Shown: one piece after another, positions 1 through 7,360 of the stretch
How the letters are laid out: each line of letters starts with the position of its first letter
How positions within the stretch are numbered: position 1 is the stretch's first letter
Virus record (IMG/VR): IMGVR_UViG_3300037264_008253
Span: 1 to 47,821 of that record
Reading direction: 5' to 3' (one strand)
Length of the DNA: 47,821 nucleotides
Source: a virus
Translations under genes and position numbers: made by a program
The notes under the pieces: generated by a model
The model's input: the letters and a program-made list of their open reading frames with translations, nothing else
What the model was told of the DNA's origin: nothing
The model's database searches: none

Positions 1-1
1 G

Positions 2-124
2 CCCCTGACCTACATGACAGAGCAGCAAGCCGCGCGCGCGATGGTCAAGTTCTTCCTGAATAGCGGGATGAATCTAACAGCCCGCGTGGTCAAGATCGAC
101 GGCACCGGAAAGGTTACATCATGA
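2..124 (+). CDS. C-terminal end of an unknown protein (5' truncated)
   Basis: The frame starting at base 2 is open from the window edge to a TGA that overlaps the ATG of the next gene (ATGA), which is the typical arrangement of coupled phage genes. Forty residues are visible, including the stretches MTEQQAARAMVKFF and ARVVKIDGTGKV. This is too short to recognise a family. It shows that the plus-strand operon begins outside the window. Confidence 0.6.
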   Translation, partial: PLTYMTEQQAARAMVKFFLNSGMNLTARVVKIDGTGKVTS

Positions 125-705
125 GCAGGTACATCGACACGGCAGAACAGGCGGTCTTGATCCGCCAGGCTCTCAAGAAGAATTTTCCAGGGACCAAGTT
201 CTCGGTTCGCATCGACCGCTATTCGATGGGCTCGAGCGTGTATGTCAAGTGGACGGACGGCCCGACGTCAAAAAACGTCGACGCCGTGATCGGCGTCTAT
301 GACGGCAAACGGTTCGACGGGATGACCGACCTCTCGTATTCGGCCGAGCATTACCTCATGCCCGACGGCACCGCTCAGTTCCGGAGAACGTACGGCCATT
401 CGTTCCCCCAGGAAGACGGCCCGACTCCCCAGCCGGAAGGCTCGGAGATCGTCCATTTCTCGGGGTCGGTCTCGTCAAGCCGCACCCTCTCGCCAGAATT
501 CGAGGCTGACATCGTCCGCGAGATCGCCAAAGCCGCGATGAAAGACTGGCAGTCCCTTTACAGCAACGGCCACGTCAGCGGCACCATCCAAGTTCCGGTC
601 TTCGTTTCACGTGAGACCGGTGAGATCCTTCCGATCATGAATAGCGTGGAATACGTAACCAATCTCGTCTGGCAAGCAGCCTCCTATCGTTCAGGTGCAT
701 CATGA
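121..705 (+). CDS. LPD29-like domain protein
   Basis: This 194-residue protein begins with an ATG overlapping the upstream stop and preceded by a GGAAAGG ribosome site. Its first ~80 residues match the pattern I know for the large-polyvalent-protein-associated domain LPD29: an amphipathic helix (AVLIRQALKKNFPGTKFSVR), then SVYVKWTDGPT, then FDGMTDLSY and a short LMPDGT segment. The rest (about 95-194) is not recognised. LPD29 occurs in proteins of mobile elements that are often co-injected with DNA or act early in infection; its biochemical role is not established. It overlaps the next gene by 4 bp (ATGA), so the two are probably co-translated. Confidence 0.6.
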   Translation: MSRYIDTAEQAVLIRQALKKNFPGTKFSVRIDRYSMGSSVYVKWTDGPTSKNVDAVIGVYDGKRFDGMTDLSYSAEHYLMPDGTAQFRRTYGHSFPQEDGPTPQPEGSEIVHFSGSVSSSRTLSPEFEADIVREIAKAAMKDWQSLYSNGHVSGTIQVPVFVSRETGEILPIMNSVEYVTNLVWQAASYRSGAS

Positions 706-1301
706 CTCTCGTCGCCAGAGCTCTTGCCTACGCTGAAGAGATCCACCGCGGTCAGAAACGGACAGGGAAGGACGTGCCCTACATCATCCACCCCGTCCGG
801 GTGGCCGCTGAGATCTCAAGGGCAGGTGGAAGCGACGAGCAGGTCGCCGCTGGCCTGCTCCATGACGTCATTGAGGATCACCCCGAATTGACGAGCATCA
901 GTGATCTTGCAACACGTTTCGGAATCAATGTTGCAAGCATGGTGAATTCGATGACCACGAGAGGGAATGGCCCCTGGCGTGAATCGAAAGCGGCATTCAT
1001 CAACAACCTGGCGACAACAAGCAACCGAGTCGTCCTCGTCGCACTGGCCGACAAGCTCGACAACCTGACCGAGCTTCTTGCTGACCTGGGCAGGGACGGC
1101 GAGGTTGTGTGGACTCGGTTCAAGGGTGGCCGCGAGGGGCTCCTCTGGTACTACCAAAGACTGGACACGGCCTTCTTCTATCGGCGGGCCATGCTCAATC
1201 CTGGACTCTACGGCCGGTTTTCGGCGGCAGTCTCAATGCTCTTGAAAATGAGCAATGCCACCGAGACCGAGATGCAGGATGGAAGGTTCATCAGGGGGTG
1301 A
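702..1301 (+). CDS. HD-domain hydrolase, SpoT/Mesh1-like
   Basis: This 199-residue protein carries the metal-ligand pattern of (p)ppGpp hydrolases. His15 lies in AEEIHRGQKR, His30 in YIIHPVRVA, His54-Asp55 in LLHDVIEDH, and Asp117 in ALADKLDN. The spacing and surrounding residues (HP-x-R-V-A, HDVIED, LADKLDN) are those of the SpoT/RSH hydrolase domain and of small alarmone hydrolases, at about the size of a stand-alone enzyme. By family it would be a Mn-dependent hydrolase removing a 3'-linked pyrophosphate from an alarmone or from modified tRNA; the substrate here is inferred. The same phage encodes a RelA/SpoT-like domain at 35151-36020, so it may act as its antidote. Its 3' end overlaps the convergent methyltransferase gene by 11 bp. 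Confidence 0.8.
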   Translation: MTLVARALAYAEEIHRGQKRTGKDVPYIIHPVRVAAEISRAGGSDEQVAAGLLHDVIEDHPELTSISDLATRFGINVASMVNSMTTRGNGPWRESKAAFINNLATTSNRVVLVALADKLDNLTELLADLGRDGEVVWTRFKGGREGLLWYYQRLDTAFFYRRAMLNPGLYGRFSAAVSMLLKMSNATETEMQDGRFIRG

Positions 1302-1941
1302 CGGTCCGAAAGAGGATCAGGTTACCCCAGTGCCCGGAGCGCTCGAGCTCCGGGCGTTCCTTTGCCGCCCGCTGTACCCCGGGTCCGAAGTGCGGCCACC
1401 AATCGTCGAGCAGAATCCACGGAATAAAGCCGATCGCGAATGCGAGGTCATTGGCGACCTCTTCGTATTCGTGGCTCCCGTCGATGAAGATGAGGTCAGG
1501 TGCACCTGTCGTCTTGAAATGTTGGTCTGACAGTTCGTAGCTCGGGAAGTTCATGAACCGGAACCGCCCAGGGAACGAGCGCATCAGCATGTCAGCCGCG
1601 GTCAGTACCCGCGTGTCGTGCGAGATTTCACACGAGGCGAGGCTTGCCGTGGAGAGCGACAGGAAAAGACTCGCCGACGCTCCCGCTCCGAAGCCGATCT
1701 CAAGGATGGAGCATGGCTTCGTGATCTCGAGCACCTCCTCAATGATCCTGATCGAATGCGGGCCCAGGCCGTACATGATCTCGAGTGGCAATCCCTCGGT
1801 CATGTCCTTGAATCTGAGCACGTCTCCAGGGCGAACGCTTGCCTGGTAGGCTTCCCGCTCCTCCGCTGTGACATCATCGCGGTCATCGAAACGGCCTGTC
1901 CAGGAGGTCAACGCACTCTCCCCGGGTGATCGGCCACCCAT
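1291..1941 (-). CDS. Class I SAM-dependent methyltransferase (Methyltransf_24-like)
   Basis: This 216-residue protein has the SAM-binding glycine motif ILEIGFGAGAS (about 79-89) and the acidic FIDGSHEYE motif (about 152-160), followed by a WILLDDWWPH segment. This combination is typical of the Methyltransf_24 group found in glycan and capsule gene clusters. It is the last gene of the leftward block and overlaps the upstream glycosyltransferase by 34 bp. With its neighbours it probably modifies a glycan on the virion or host surface; the acceptor is unknown. The long overlap leaves the exact start uncertain. Confidence 0.7.
   Translation of the reverse strand: MGGRSPGESALTSWTGRFDDRDDVTAEEREAYQASVRPGDVLRFKDMTEGLPLEIMYGLGPHSIRIIEEVLEITKPCSILEIGFGAGASASLFLSLSTASLASCEISHDTRVLTAADMLMRSFPGRFRFMNFPSYELSDQHFKTTGAPDLIFIDGSHEYEEVANDLAFAIGFIPWILLDDWWPHFGPGVQRAAKERPELERSGHWGNLILFRTVTP
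1332..1355 (+). terminator. Candidate terminator hairpin after the plus-strand operon
   Basis: A perfect 9-bp stem (GCCCGGAGC with GCTCCGGGC) closes a 6-base loop about 30 bases past the stop of the HD gene. It is followed by GTTCCTTTG, a poor U tract. It lies inside the 3' end of the convergent minus-strand gene, so it could equally be coding sequence that happens to fold. Its position between convergent operons favours a terminator role. Confidence 0.35.
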
Positions 1942-2687
1942 GCCTTGGCAGGCGCCGGGTGATCAATCGGGATCTCGATCAGCTCTGAGTCGGGGATGAT
2001 CGCCTCGGGGACGAAGACCCCGCCCTGTTCCTTCATCGCCACCACCCGCTCGTCAGGTGTCGACCCCGGCCCATGGAACCAGGACTCCATCTCGATCACC
2101 TTGTCGATGAGTCCTCGGCGGAGGAAGCCGTAATGGAAGATCGTCACCCGGTCGACGAGGTCATACGTCGGCCCCCGGTAGTCGATCAGGCTCTCCCCGT
2201 CGCCGACCGCTGGGATGTTCTGATGACCGAGCCGTGTTGGCTCGTCCGAGCAGGGCTTGAGCTTGGAGTCCCCGCGAACACAGAGCCCGGGCTCGGCCCA
2301 GAGGTTGAGCCGGCGGACCTTGAAGCTCGACCGTCCCCAACCGTTCTCCCGGACAGCCTCGAGGACCGCAGGATAGCTCGATTCGTGGAGAACCTCATCG
2401 GCCTGGAGCATGAAATGCCAGTCGGTCTTGAGTGCCTCCCGGGCAGCGTTGGCAAGGAGCGCCAGGCGGACGTAGCCCGAAGCCACCTCCCAGGGTGAGT
2501 TCCAAAGGATGGTGACGTTCGACCACTTGGCAGCGGCCTTGCGGAGGATGGCCGCCGTCCCGTCGGTCGACTGGCAGTCCATCACCACGACCTCGTCACA
2601 GACTCCAACGAGGCTCTCAATTGCCGCCTCGAGGCAGTAGTCGAGCCTGACCGCATCCCGAACAAAGAGGGATCCCCCAAGCGTCAT
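1908..2687 (-). CDS. Family 2-type glycosyltransferase
   Basis: This 259-residue protein has a GT-A nucleotide-sugar fold signature: an N-terminal region leading to DEVVVMDCQSTDGT (about 31-44, the usual D-x-S-T-D-G-T pocket) and a DxD-like QADE motif near residue 96. The C-terminal half is consistent with acceptor-binding sequence. The ATG overlaps the stop of the upstream GT2-GT9 gene by 4 bp, indicating coupled expression. Family knowledge predicts transfer of a sugar from an NDP donor; donor and acceptor cannot be read from the sequence. Confidence 0.75.
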   Translation of the reverse strand: MTLGGSLFVRDAVRLDYCLEAAIESLVGVCDEVVVMDCQSTDGTAAILRKAAAKWSNVTILWNSPWEVASGYVRLALLANAAREALKTDWHFMLQADEVLHESSYPAVLEAVRENGWGRSSFKVRRLNLWAEPGLCVRGDSKLKPCSDEPTRLGHQNIPAVGDGESLIDYRGPTYDLVDRVTIFHYGFLRRGLIDKVIEMESWFHGPGSTPDERVVAMKEQGGVFVPEAIIPDSELIEIPIDHPAPAKAWVADHPGRVR

Positions 2688-4252
2688 CTCCCAATCCTTT
2701 CCCCGAGCGCCACGGCGGGCGCCAAGGCGTCAACGATCCACCTGGGGTCGATCCCCATACAGGCCAGGTCAAGCCGCCGGCACCCCATGAACCGGGTCGT
2801 CCCCGGCGGTTGCTGGTGGTGGCACCCCAGACAGTCGAGCCCCGGTCGCCTCACCGGGAAGAGAAGCTCCGGACGGCCCGAGACCACCTCCGAGCTCGTC
2901 GCCCCGAAGACGACAACCGATGGGGTGCCCATCGCCTCGGCGATGTGGAAGGGCCCAGAGTCCAAGCCCAGGAACACCCTGGAACGACGAAGGACCCCCG
3001 CCAGGACAACAATCGAGGTCTTCCCGACCAAGTCCCTGTCCGGCCCGAGACAGGCCCCTCCTAGCCCAACCTCGACGATCAGGTACCCCATCTGCCGGAG
3101 CCTCTCCACCGCCGGCTGGAAAGCCGCCGGATCGGTGTCCTTCCCCGCCCAGCCAGTCCGGGTGAGACAAACTGTCGCAATCGGCCGGCCATCGGCCATG
3201 AGTCGCTGGTCGACCACCCGTTCCACCTCGGGGCTCACGTGGATATCGGGGACAGGGATCGGGTCCTCAGGAGCGAAGACCGTTGCCTCAGCGAAGGAGC
3301 GCCAGTAGGGGCGGGCAAGGGTCCGCTCGTAGGCCAAGTCGAGATCCCAGGCGTAGGCCATGGTCCGGCTCTGCCGCTCGTAGTCCCGGGGATTCATGAC
3401 CTGTTCGACGTGGGGATTGCCCTCGAAAACCCCAGTCAGGATGGTCGAGAAGAAGATCCGCGACTGGGGCCAGAGGCCATGGAGGAGCCGAGGGAGGGCG
3501 CTTGCGATCACGACGTCACCCAGGGCTGCTGTCCGCCTGATCGCGATCGTGGGATCAAAGGCCCGCCGCCTCAAGTAGTCGTGCCACCGCCTCACAAACC
3601 GCGCCCGGGCAAGGCTCAAATGCACCCCCACGTTCACCCCCCCATGGGCCTCCTTGGCCTCCTCGTTGGGGTGCCAAATGGGGGCATCCACGGTCTCGAT
3701 CCTGAGCCCTCGAGCCCGAAGCCGGAGCGAGAAGTCCGAGTCGTCCCCGTAGGCGAAGGGGAAGTACCGGTCGCAGAGACCGATCTCGTTGGCGAACTCT
3801 GTCCTCACCATGAAGCAGGAGCCATCGATGTACTCGAGGTTCCCCCCTGGGGCCCCGATCCCATCGAGCTTGAGACTCTGGTGCTGCCCCGATCGGCCGA
3901 CCTGCATCACCTTCGGGTCACGGTCGAGGGGCGCCCTCAGTGTCTCGAGCCAGCCCCGGCCGACCCAGGCGTCGTTGTCGAGGGAGACGAAGTAGGGTGC
4001 CCGTGCTCGCTCACAGGCTTCCCGCTTCGGGCCCGACACCCCGCGGTTCTCCTGGTTGACCTTGATCAGGATCCGCCGGTCCTCAGCAAGCCGGTTCAGG
4101 AGCTCAAGGCTCCCGTCGGTCGAGCCGTTGTCAGTGACCAGGACTTCGATATTCTGAGGCGAGTGGGCGAGGACCGACTTGATGCACCTCTCCGTCATCC
4201 AGCGCCGGTTATGGCAGAGGATGGAAATTGAATAGAGAGGTGTTTCAGTCAA
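2684..4252 (-). CDS. Bifunctional glycosyltransferase: GT2 domain fused to GT9 (heptosyltransferase-like) domain
   Basis: I place the start at a TTG that overlaps the upstream TGA (TTGA) after AAGAAG; an ATG at 4285 is the alternative. The N-terminal half (about 1-225) is a GT2 enzyme with SISILCHN, VTDNGSTDGS, SLDNDAW and the later YGDDSDFSLRLR motif. From about 240 a second domain begins with AIRRTAALGDVVIASALPRL. This is the N-terminal signature of GT9 ADP-heptosyltransferases, and it ends with GLDSGPFHIAEAMGTPSVVVFG, the GT9 donor-site region. A cysteine cluster (CLGCHH and later Cys) follows. Two activities in one chain suggest consecutive sugar additions. GT2-GT9 fusions are unusual in phages. 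A second GT9-like gene lies at 28492-29772. Confidence 0.8.
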   Translation of the reverse strand: MTETPLYSISILCHNRRWMTERCIKSVLAHSPQNIEVLVTDNGSTDGSLELLNRLAEDRRILIKVNQENRGVSGPKREACERARAPYFVSLDNDAWVGRGWLETLRAPLDRDPKVMQVGRSGQHQSLKLDGIGAPGGNLEYIDGSCFMVRTEFANEIGLCDRYFPFAYGDDSDFSLRLRARGLRIETVDAPIWHPNEEAKEAHGGVNVGVHLSLARARFVRRWHDYLRRRAFDPTIAIRRTAALGDVVIASALPRLLHGLWPQSRIFFSTILTGVFEGNPHVEQVMNPRDYERQSRTMAYAWDLDLAYERTLARPYWRSFAEATVFAPEDPIPVPDIHVSPEVERVVDQRLMADGRPIATVCLTRTGWAGKDTDPAAFQPAVERLRQMGYLIVEVGLGGACLGPDRDLVGKTSIVVLAGVLRRSRVFLGLDSGPFHIAEAMGTPSVVVFGATSSEVVSGRPELLFPVRRPGLDCLGCHHQQPPGTTRFMGCRRLDLACMGIDPRWIVDALAPAVALGERIGR

Positions 4253-4821
4253 GCGATCTTCTTGAAAGCCATCGCCCCACCCCATTGATCAGCCGAGGTT
4301 CGAGCGATGAGTTCCCAGCGGCCCATCCTGGTTCCGATCTGGTCGAGAGCCGAGAGAACGGCGATGTGGAAGTCAGGAGTCTGTGGGCCGTGCCCCTGGT
4401 AGTCCCGGCCCTGGACCGCAGGATCGGTGTCATGGAAGACGACAACCCCGCCATCGACCACCTTCCGGCTGTAGTTGTCCCAATCGAGGATCACGTGGTT
4501 CTTGCAATGGCAGCCGTCGATGATGACGAGATGAAGCCCATGAGGCACGCTATCGCTCACCTCGGCCGAGTCACCGACGATGAGGTGTGCTCCGATGAAA
4601 GGAGCAGCCACCGGCATGTCGCGCCCGTTGTCGATACCCCAGTAGGAGAATGGCCGGGTTCCCATGTATGACGAGATCGACCGCGACGTCTCCCCACCTC
4701 GGACTCCGATCTCGAGGATGTTCACGTGCTGGAAGTCCGCTGAGAGCTGATCGAGGAGTCGAGCAATGAGGCCCGCATCCTCGACACTCATGAGCCCATA
4801 GTTCACAAGCGTCTGCGTCAT
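4249..4821 (-). CDS. Class I methyltransferase / CmcI-like protein
   Basis: This 190-residue protein has a Rossmann SAM-binding motif ILEIGVRGGETS (about 35-46), an acidic VIIDGCHCKNH motif (about 104-114) and a following VVFHDTDP strand. These features are shared by cephalosporin-hydroxylase-like (CmcI) and Methyltransf_24 proteins, which often modify sugars. The ATG lies about six bases after a GGAGGGTGAG ribosome site. The stop overlaps the TTG of the GT2-GT9 gene, so this is the first gene of the four-gene glycosylation cluster. The substrate is unknown. Confidence 0.65.
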   Translation of the reverse strand: MTQTLVNYGLMSVEDAGLIARLLDQLSADFQHVNILEIGVRGGETSRSISSYMGTRPFSYWGIDNGRDMPVAAPFIGAHLIVGDSAEVSDSVPHGLHLVIIDGCHCKNHVILDWDNYSRKVVDGGVVVFHDTDPAVQGRDYQGHGPQTPDFHIAVLSALDQIGTRMGRWELIARTSADQWGGAMAFKKIA

Positions 4822-4822
4822 C

Positions 4823-5065
4823 TCACCCTCCGTGTGTCCACCATGTCTGGTCGACCTCGGGCTCCCGCCGGCCGTTGGGATACATCAGGAAATCCGTCTT
4901 CATGATGTCTCGATTGCCTTGAGTCTTGCCTCCGCGGAACTGGACAAGGACCGGAGACTTTCCGCGTCCGGCTATCTTCCTAGCAAGAGTGAGCACCCGG
5001 TTGAAACACCCAAGTGGCTCCCACTCACCGGGGCGGATCTCGATAGCCCATGGACCTCCGGCCAT
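4823..5065 (-). CDS. Small hypothetical protein
   Basis: This protein of about 80 residues starts at an ATG that overlaps the upstream stop (TGATG), with GGAGG five bases before it. It is rich in Trp and Gly, contains FNRVLTLARKIAGRGKSPVL, and has no membrane segment. I do not recognise a family. It lies between the putative endolysin and the glycosylation cluster. Confidence 0.6.
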   Translation of the reverse strand: MAGGPWAIEIRPGEWEPLGCFNRVLTLARKIAGRGKSPVLVQFRGGKTQGNRDIMKTDFLMYPNGRREPEVDQTWWTHGG

Positions 5066-5544
5066 CACGTCCTCCGCACGGTCTCGTCTCCTGATCGCAC
5101 CTGCAAATGGACGTGTAACCCCGAGACGTCGTGCACCAAAGCGACCTGCTTCTCATCGGCCGCATGATACCGCCATGTTGCATTCACCCGTTCGGCAAAC
5201 GCCTCAAGGCGAAACCGTGGGATGAGCGGCCACTCACCATAGGCGAGCCCGAGACCGATTCCCCTGGACGCCGAACGGGCCGAGAAATCGATCCCACGGC
5301 AACCTGTGAGCGGGTTCCCGAACTGGCGGGTATCCTCATGGACCGAGAAGGCGGGAGCCGGTAACCCCGCTTCAGCGTAGATCCGAAGCGTTTGCTGCCG
5401 GCTCCGCCAGACCTCAGTGACGATGATGACAGGCTCCCCGGTCTCCTCCTGCCAGGGAAGAAACGACCACTCGACGATCGTCCAGAGCCGGGAATGCAAG
5501 ATCCCGGTCTCTGGAGCGTCGTAGACGTTCTTGAAAAGCAGCAT
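5065..5544 (-). CDS. Putative endolysin, M15/hedgehog-fold peptidase-like
   Basis: This 159-residue protein shows a plausible zinc-site pattern of D-Ala-D-Ala or L-Ala-D-Glu peptidases of the M15 (hedgehog) fold. SVHEDT would supply the first His, GIDFSAR the Asp, and LHVHLQV the HxH near the C terminus. Order and spacing fit the family, although the segment between His and Asp differs from the common S-x-H-x-x-G-x-A-x-D form. It lies immediately downstream of a small hydrophobic, holin-like gene, as expected for a lysis cassette. No signal peptide is visible, so export would depend on a holin. The function is inferred from motif and place. Confidence 0.5.
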   Translation of the reverse strand: MLLFKNVYDAPETGILHSRLWTIVEWSFLPWQEETGEPVIIVTEVWRSRQQTLRIYAEAGLPAPAFSVHEDTRQFGNPLTGCRGIDFSARSASRGIGLGLAYGEWPLIPRFRLEAFAERVNATWRYHAADEKQVALVHDVSGLHVHLQVRSGDETVRRT

Positions 5545-5551
5545 CGCCCCG

Positions 5552-5737
5552 CTACTTGTTCTTGACCGACTGACCGCTCGAGCCGATCGCCAGCCCGAGA
5601 CCGATCAGGAATGAGCCGACAATTTGCGTGATGCACTGCGCTTCTGGAGTTTCTCCACATGACATACCGACCAAGAAGCTCCCGACCGTTCCCAGGGCAC
5701 CGCGGATAATTGTCCGTAGGTTGAAAAAGCTACCCAT
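5552..5737 (-). CDS. Small membrane protein, holin-like
   Basis: A 61-residue product is obtained from the ATG at 5737, which has AAGGAG seven bases upstream; longer upstream starts would run back through the preceding gene in another frame. The sequence has two hydrophobic glycine-rich segments (IIRGALGTVGSFLVG and ITQIVGSFLIGLGLAIG) separated by a short Cys-containing loop, and a charged C-terminal tail. Size, topology and location just before the putative endolysin suggest a holin. Small hydrophobic proteins cannot be assigned on sequence alone. Confidence 0.5.
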   Translation of the reverse strand: MGSFFNLRTIIRGALGTVGSFLVGMSCGETPEAQCITQIVGSFLIGLGLAIGSSGQSVKNK

Positions 5738-6287
5738 CGTCATTCTCCTTTGTACCACCGAACCAGATACCGACCTTGCCCCCCGCCGAGAAGTCCCACG
5801 GGAAAATCTCACTGTTTGCCTCGGTGAAGATGTCCGGAACATGGACACCAAGATCGGCAAAGTAGCGTCCGAAGGCGAACTCGATCCCGCCCTCGGCACC
5901 CACAGAGAAACGATCGGGCTCGTTCGGGCGCGTCACCCGAAGGCCCGCGTAGGGATTACTCTCCAGTCCGAGGATCCCGTAATCCCTGGTGAACACTCCA
6001 AGCGACACCTCGAACGTTTGATCCCACGGATAGGGGTCGCCATCGGCCTCGAGACTATCTCCCGACGAACCACCCTCTCGCCAGAAGTCGAGGACACTGA
6101 ATCGGCCGTTGAGATAGACCTTGCCGCTTGTCACCTCACACCCGAAGGTGGCGTTGTTCGACCACCGCTCGCTTACGTTTTCAACGCCGAGGGCCCCGTA
6201 AGGATAGGTCTTAACATCCGCCATGACTGGCAGGGCGAGTGAGATCGAAAGAAGTGCGAGCACTGCCGCACCTGTGAGCATCTTCAT
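5730..6287 (-). CDS. Secreted beta-barrel-like (outer-membrane) protein
   Basis: The 185-residue product begins with a clear Sec signal peptide (MKMLTGAAVLALLSISLALP, cleavage near VMA-DV). I prefer the ATG at 6287, five bases after AGGAGG, over the GTG before it. The mature part has alternating aromatic/hydrophobic strands (VYLNGRFSVLDFW, FEVSLGVFTRDYG, PYAGLRVTR, VGAEGGIEFAFG, AGGKVGIWFGG) like a small outer-membrane barrel. An outer-membrane protein in a phage lysis/tail-end region could change the host surface or block superinfection; that role is inferred. Bases 6128-6158 within it form one arm of a 31-bp inverted repeat whose other arm is at 7328-7358. Confidence 0.6.
   Translation of the reverse strand: MKMLTGAAVLALLSISLALPVMADVKTYPYGALGVENVSERWSNNATFGCEVTSGKVYLNGRFSVLDFWREGGSSGDSLEADGDPYPWDQTFEVSLGVFTRDYGILGLESNPYAGLRVTRPNEPDRFSVGAEGGIEFAFGRYFADLGVHVPDIFTEANSEIFPWDFSAGGKVGIWFGGTKENDDG
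6128..6158 (+). repeat. 31-bp inverted repeat, arm A
   Basis: These bases (starting TTGTCACCTCACACCCGAA) match the reverse complement of 7328-7358 at 30 of 31 positions, with one A/G difference. This arm lies inside the secreted beta-barrel gene and encodes the peptide NNATFGCEVT on the minus strand. Confidence 0.85.
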
Positions 6288-6327
6288 CACATCCTCCTCT
6301 TCGTTGGTGCTTTCGCACCGCCATCAC

Positions 6328-7077
6328 CTACTGCTCCCAAAAGAGAGCATCGAACTCGATTACTCCTGAGATGCTATCCATGTTACCGAGGTAGAAATAC
6401 CGCCCCGGGTTCGGCGAGCCGGGCCTCAGGTTGAAGTAGTGCTCCTGGCCGTTGACGGTCGTCTTGAGCTGATCTCCAACACGCTCCCACTTCATCTCGA
6501 TCGTGGCCCAGCGGCCGAGCTCCAGGCCCGAGATATTCGCCCACCACACCTCCTCGAAGAGCACTCCATTGTCATAGTTATAGAGATGCGCCCGGATCTT
6601 TCCGCTCGATGGCCGATCAAGATCGATACGTGTGGCATCCTGGGCGGCATCCGGGCCGAGTCTCCCCACCGCTCGAGAGCTGATCCCCCCGAGATGTTTA
6701 CCACCGGCAAGATTGATCTGGCTCGAATGCGTGAGGAGAACTCGGAAGCGGACTCTTCCTTCGCCATCATCATCGGCGCCAAGGAAGCGCTCGCCCTGAG
6801 CGTTACTCCCCATCGCCCCATGCCCATCCCGGTCAGTGTAGTTACGATCGGAGTCAACGCACCATCCAGACCAGAAGCCAGAGGTCTCCCGGAATCCGTA
6901 ACAGGCGTCAGGTAGTGGCGGAGGAGGAGGTGGGGACGGGGGTTCACCTGCACATGCGGCCGCCGTCGAATCCACGCCACGCCGGTACGCTTGCAGCACA
7001 TCCTCCTGTGGACCTGCCGAAGCAAGGACAGCGATTGAGAGCAAGAGCCAGATTCCGAGATTCAGTCTCTTTGTCAT
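6328..7077 (-). CDS. Secreted concanavalin/laminin-G-like protein
   Basis: This 249-residue protein has an N-terminal signal peptide (LGIWLLLSIAVLASA) and then a proline-rich linker with a run of Pro after Cys42. From about residue 60 it has a beta-sandwich-like pattern with aromatic strands, including GRVRFRVLLTHSSQINLAGG, GRWATIEMKWERVGDQLKTTVNG and ending FDALFWEQ. This resembles jelly-roll lectin or polysaccharide-lyase folds that bind or cut glycans. No catalytic residues can be assigned. Together with the next secreted protein it forms a small exported pair inside the lysis region. Confidence 0.55.
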   Translation of the reverse strand: MTKRLNLGIWLLLSIAVLASAGPQEDVLQAYRRGVDSTAAACAGEPPSPPPPPPLPDACYGFRETSGFWSGWCVDSDRNYTDRDGHGAMGSNAQGERFLGADDDGEGRVRFRVLLTHSSQINLAGGKHLGGISSRAVGRLGPDAAQDATRIDLDRPSSGKIRAHLYNYDNGVLFEEVWWANISGLELGRWATIEMKWERVGDQLKTTVNGQEHYFNLRPGSPNPGRYFYLGNMDSISGVIEFDALFWEQ

Positions 7078-7084
7078 TGTTATT

Positions 7085-7315
7085 TCACCCCCCTCTTGTC
7101 CCTTCCAAACCCAACACCTTCTTCATGAGGATGAGATTCTCCTCGCGGAGAACTTCTACCTGTTCCTCGATCTCAGCTAATCGAACCTTACACTCGTCGC
7201 GCTCACGCCGAAGTTCCTGAAGATCCTCATGCTTGGCGTTCCTCGTATCCCGCTTGAGAGCGAGCACCAAGGCCACCAACGAGATCACAGTCGCTATCCA
7301 TTGCGGATCTGTCAT
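7085..7315 (-). CDS. Membrane-anchored coiled-coil protein (holin or spanin-like)
   Basis: The ATG at 7315 has GGAG about seven bases upstream. One N-terminal membrane helix (WIATVISLVALVLALKR) is followed by a charged heptad-rich coiled coil of about 50 residues (ELRRERDECKVRLAEIEEQ and onward). This single-helix plus coiled-coil plan is shared by XhlA-like holin partners and inner-membrane spanins. The location beside the endolysin and holin-like genes supports a lysis role, but the exact class is open. Confidence 0.5.
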   Translation of the reverse strand: MTDPQWIATVISLVALVLALKRDTRNAKHEDLQELRRERDECKVRLAEIEEQVEVLREENLILMKKVLGLEGTRGG

Positions 7316-7327
7316 CACCGGTCTCCA

Positions 7328-7358
7328 AACAACGCCACTTTCGGGTGTGAGGTGACAA
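7328..7358 (-). repeat. 31-bp inverted repeat, arm B
   Basis: This partner of the arm at 6128-6158 is in opposite orientation, 1.17 kb away. It fills almost the whole 45-bp gap between the coiled-coil membrane protein gene and the tail-tip gene at 7361-7903. The two arms bracket the start of the beta-barrel gene, the lectin-like gene and the coiled-coil gene. Confidence 0.85.
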
Positions 7359-7360
7359 AC

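Noticed and set aside
1109-1540. Plus-strand ORF of 143 codons at the operon junction
   Set aside because: It overlaps the HD gene end and the methyltransferase gene in the wrong frame, and has no ribosome site or domain.
3239-4231. Plus-strand ORF of 330 codons
   Set aside because: It is antisense to the GT2-GT9 fusion. Its Pro/Gly-rich sequence has no recognisable domain.
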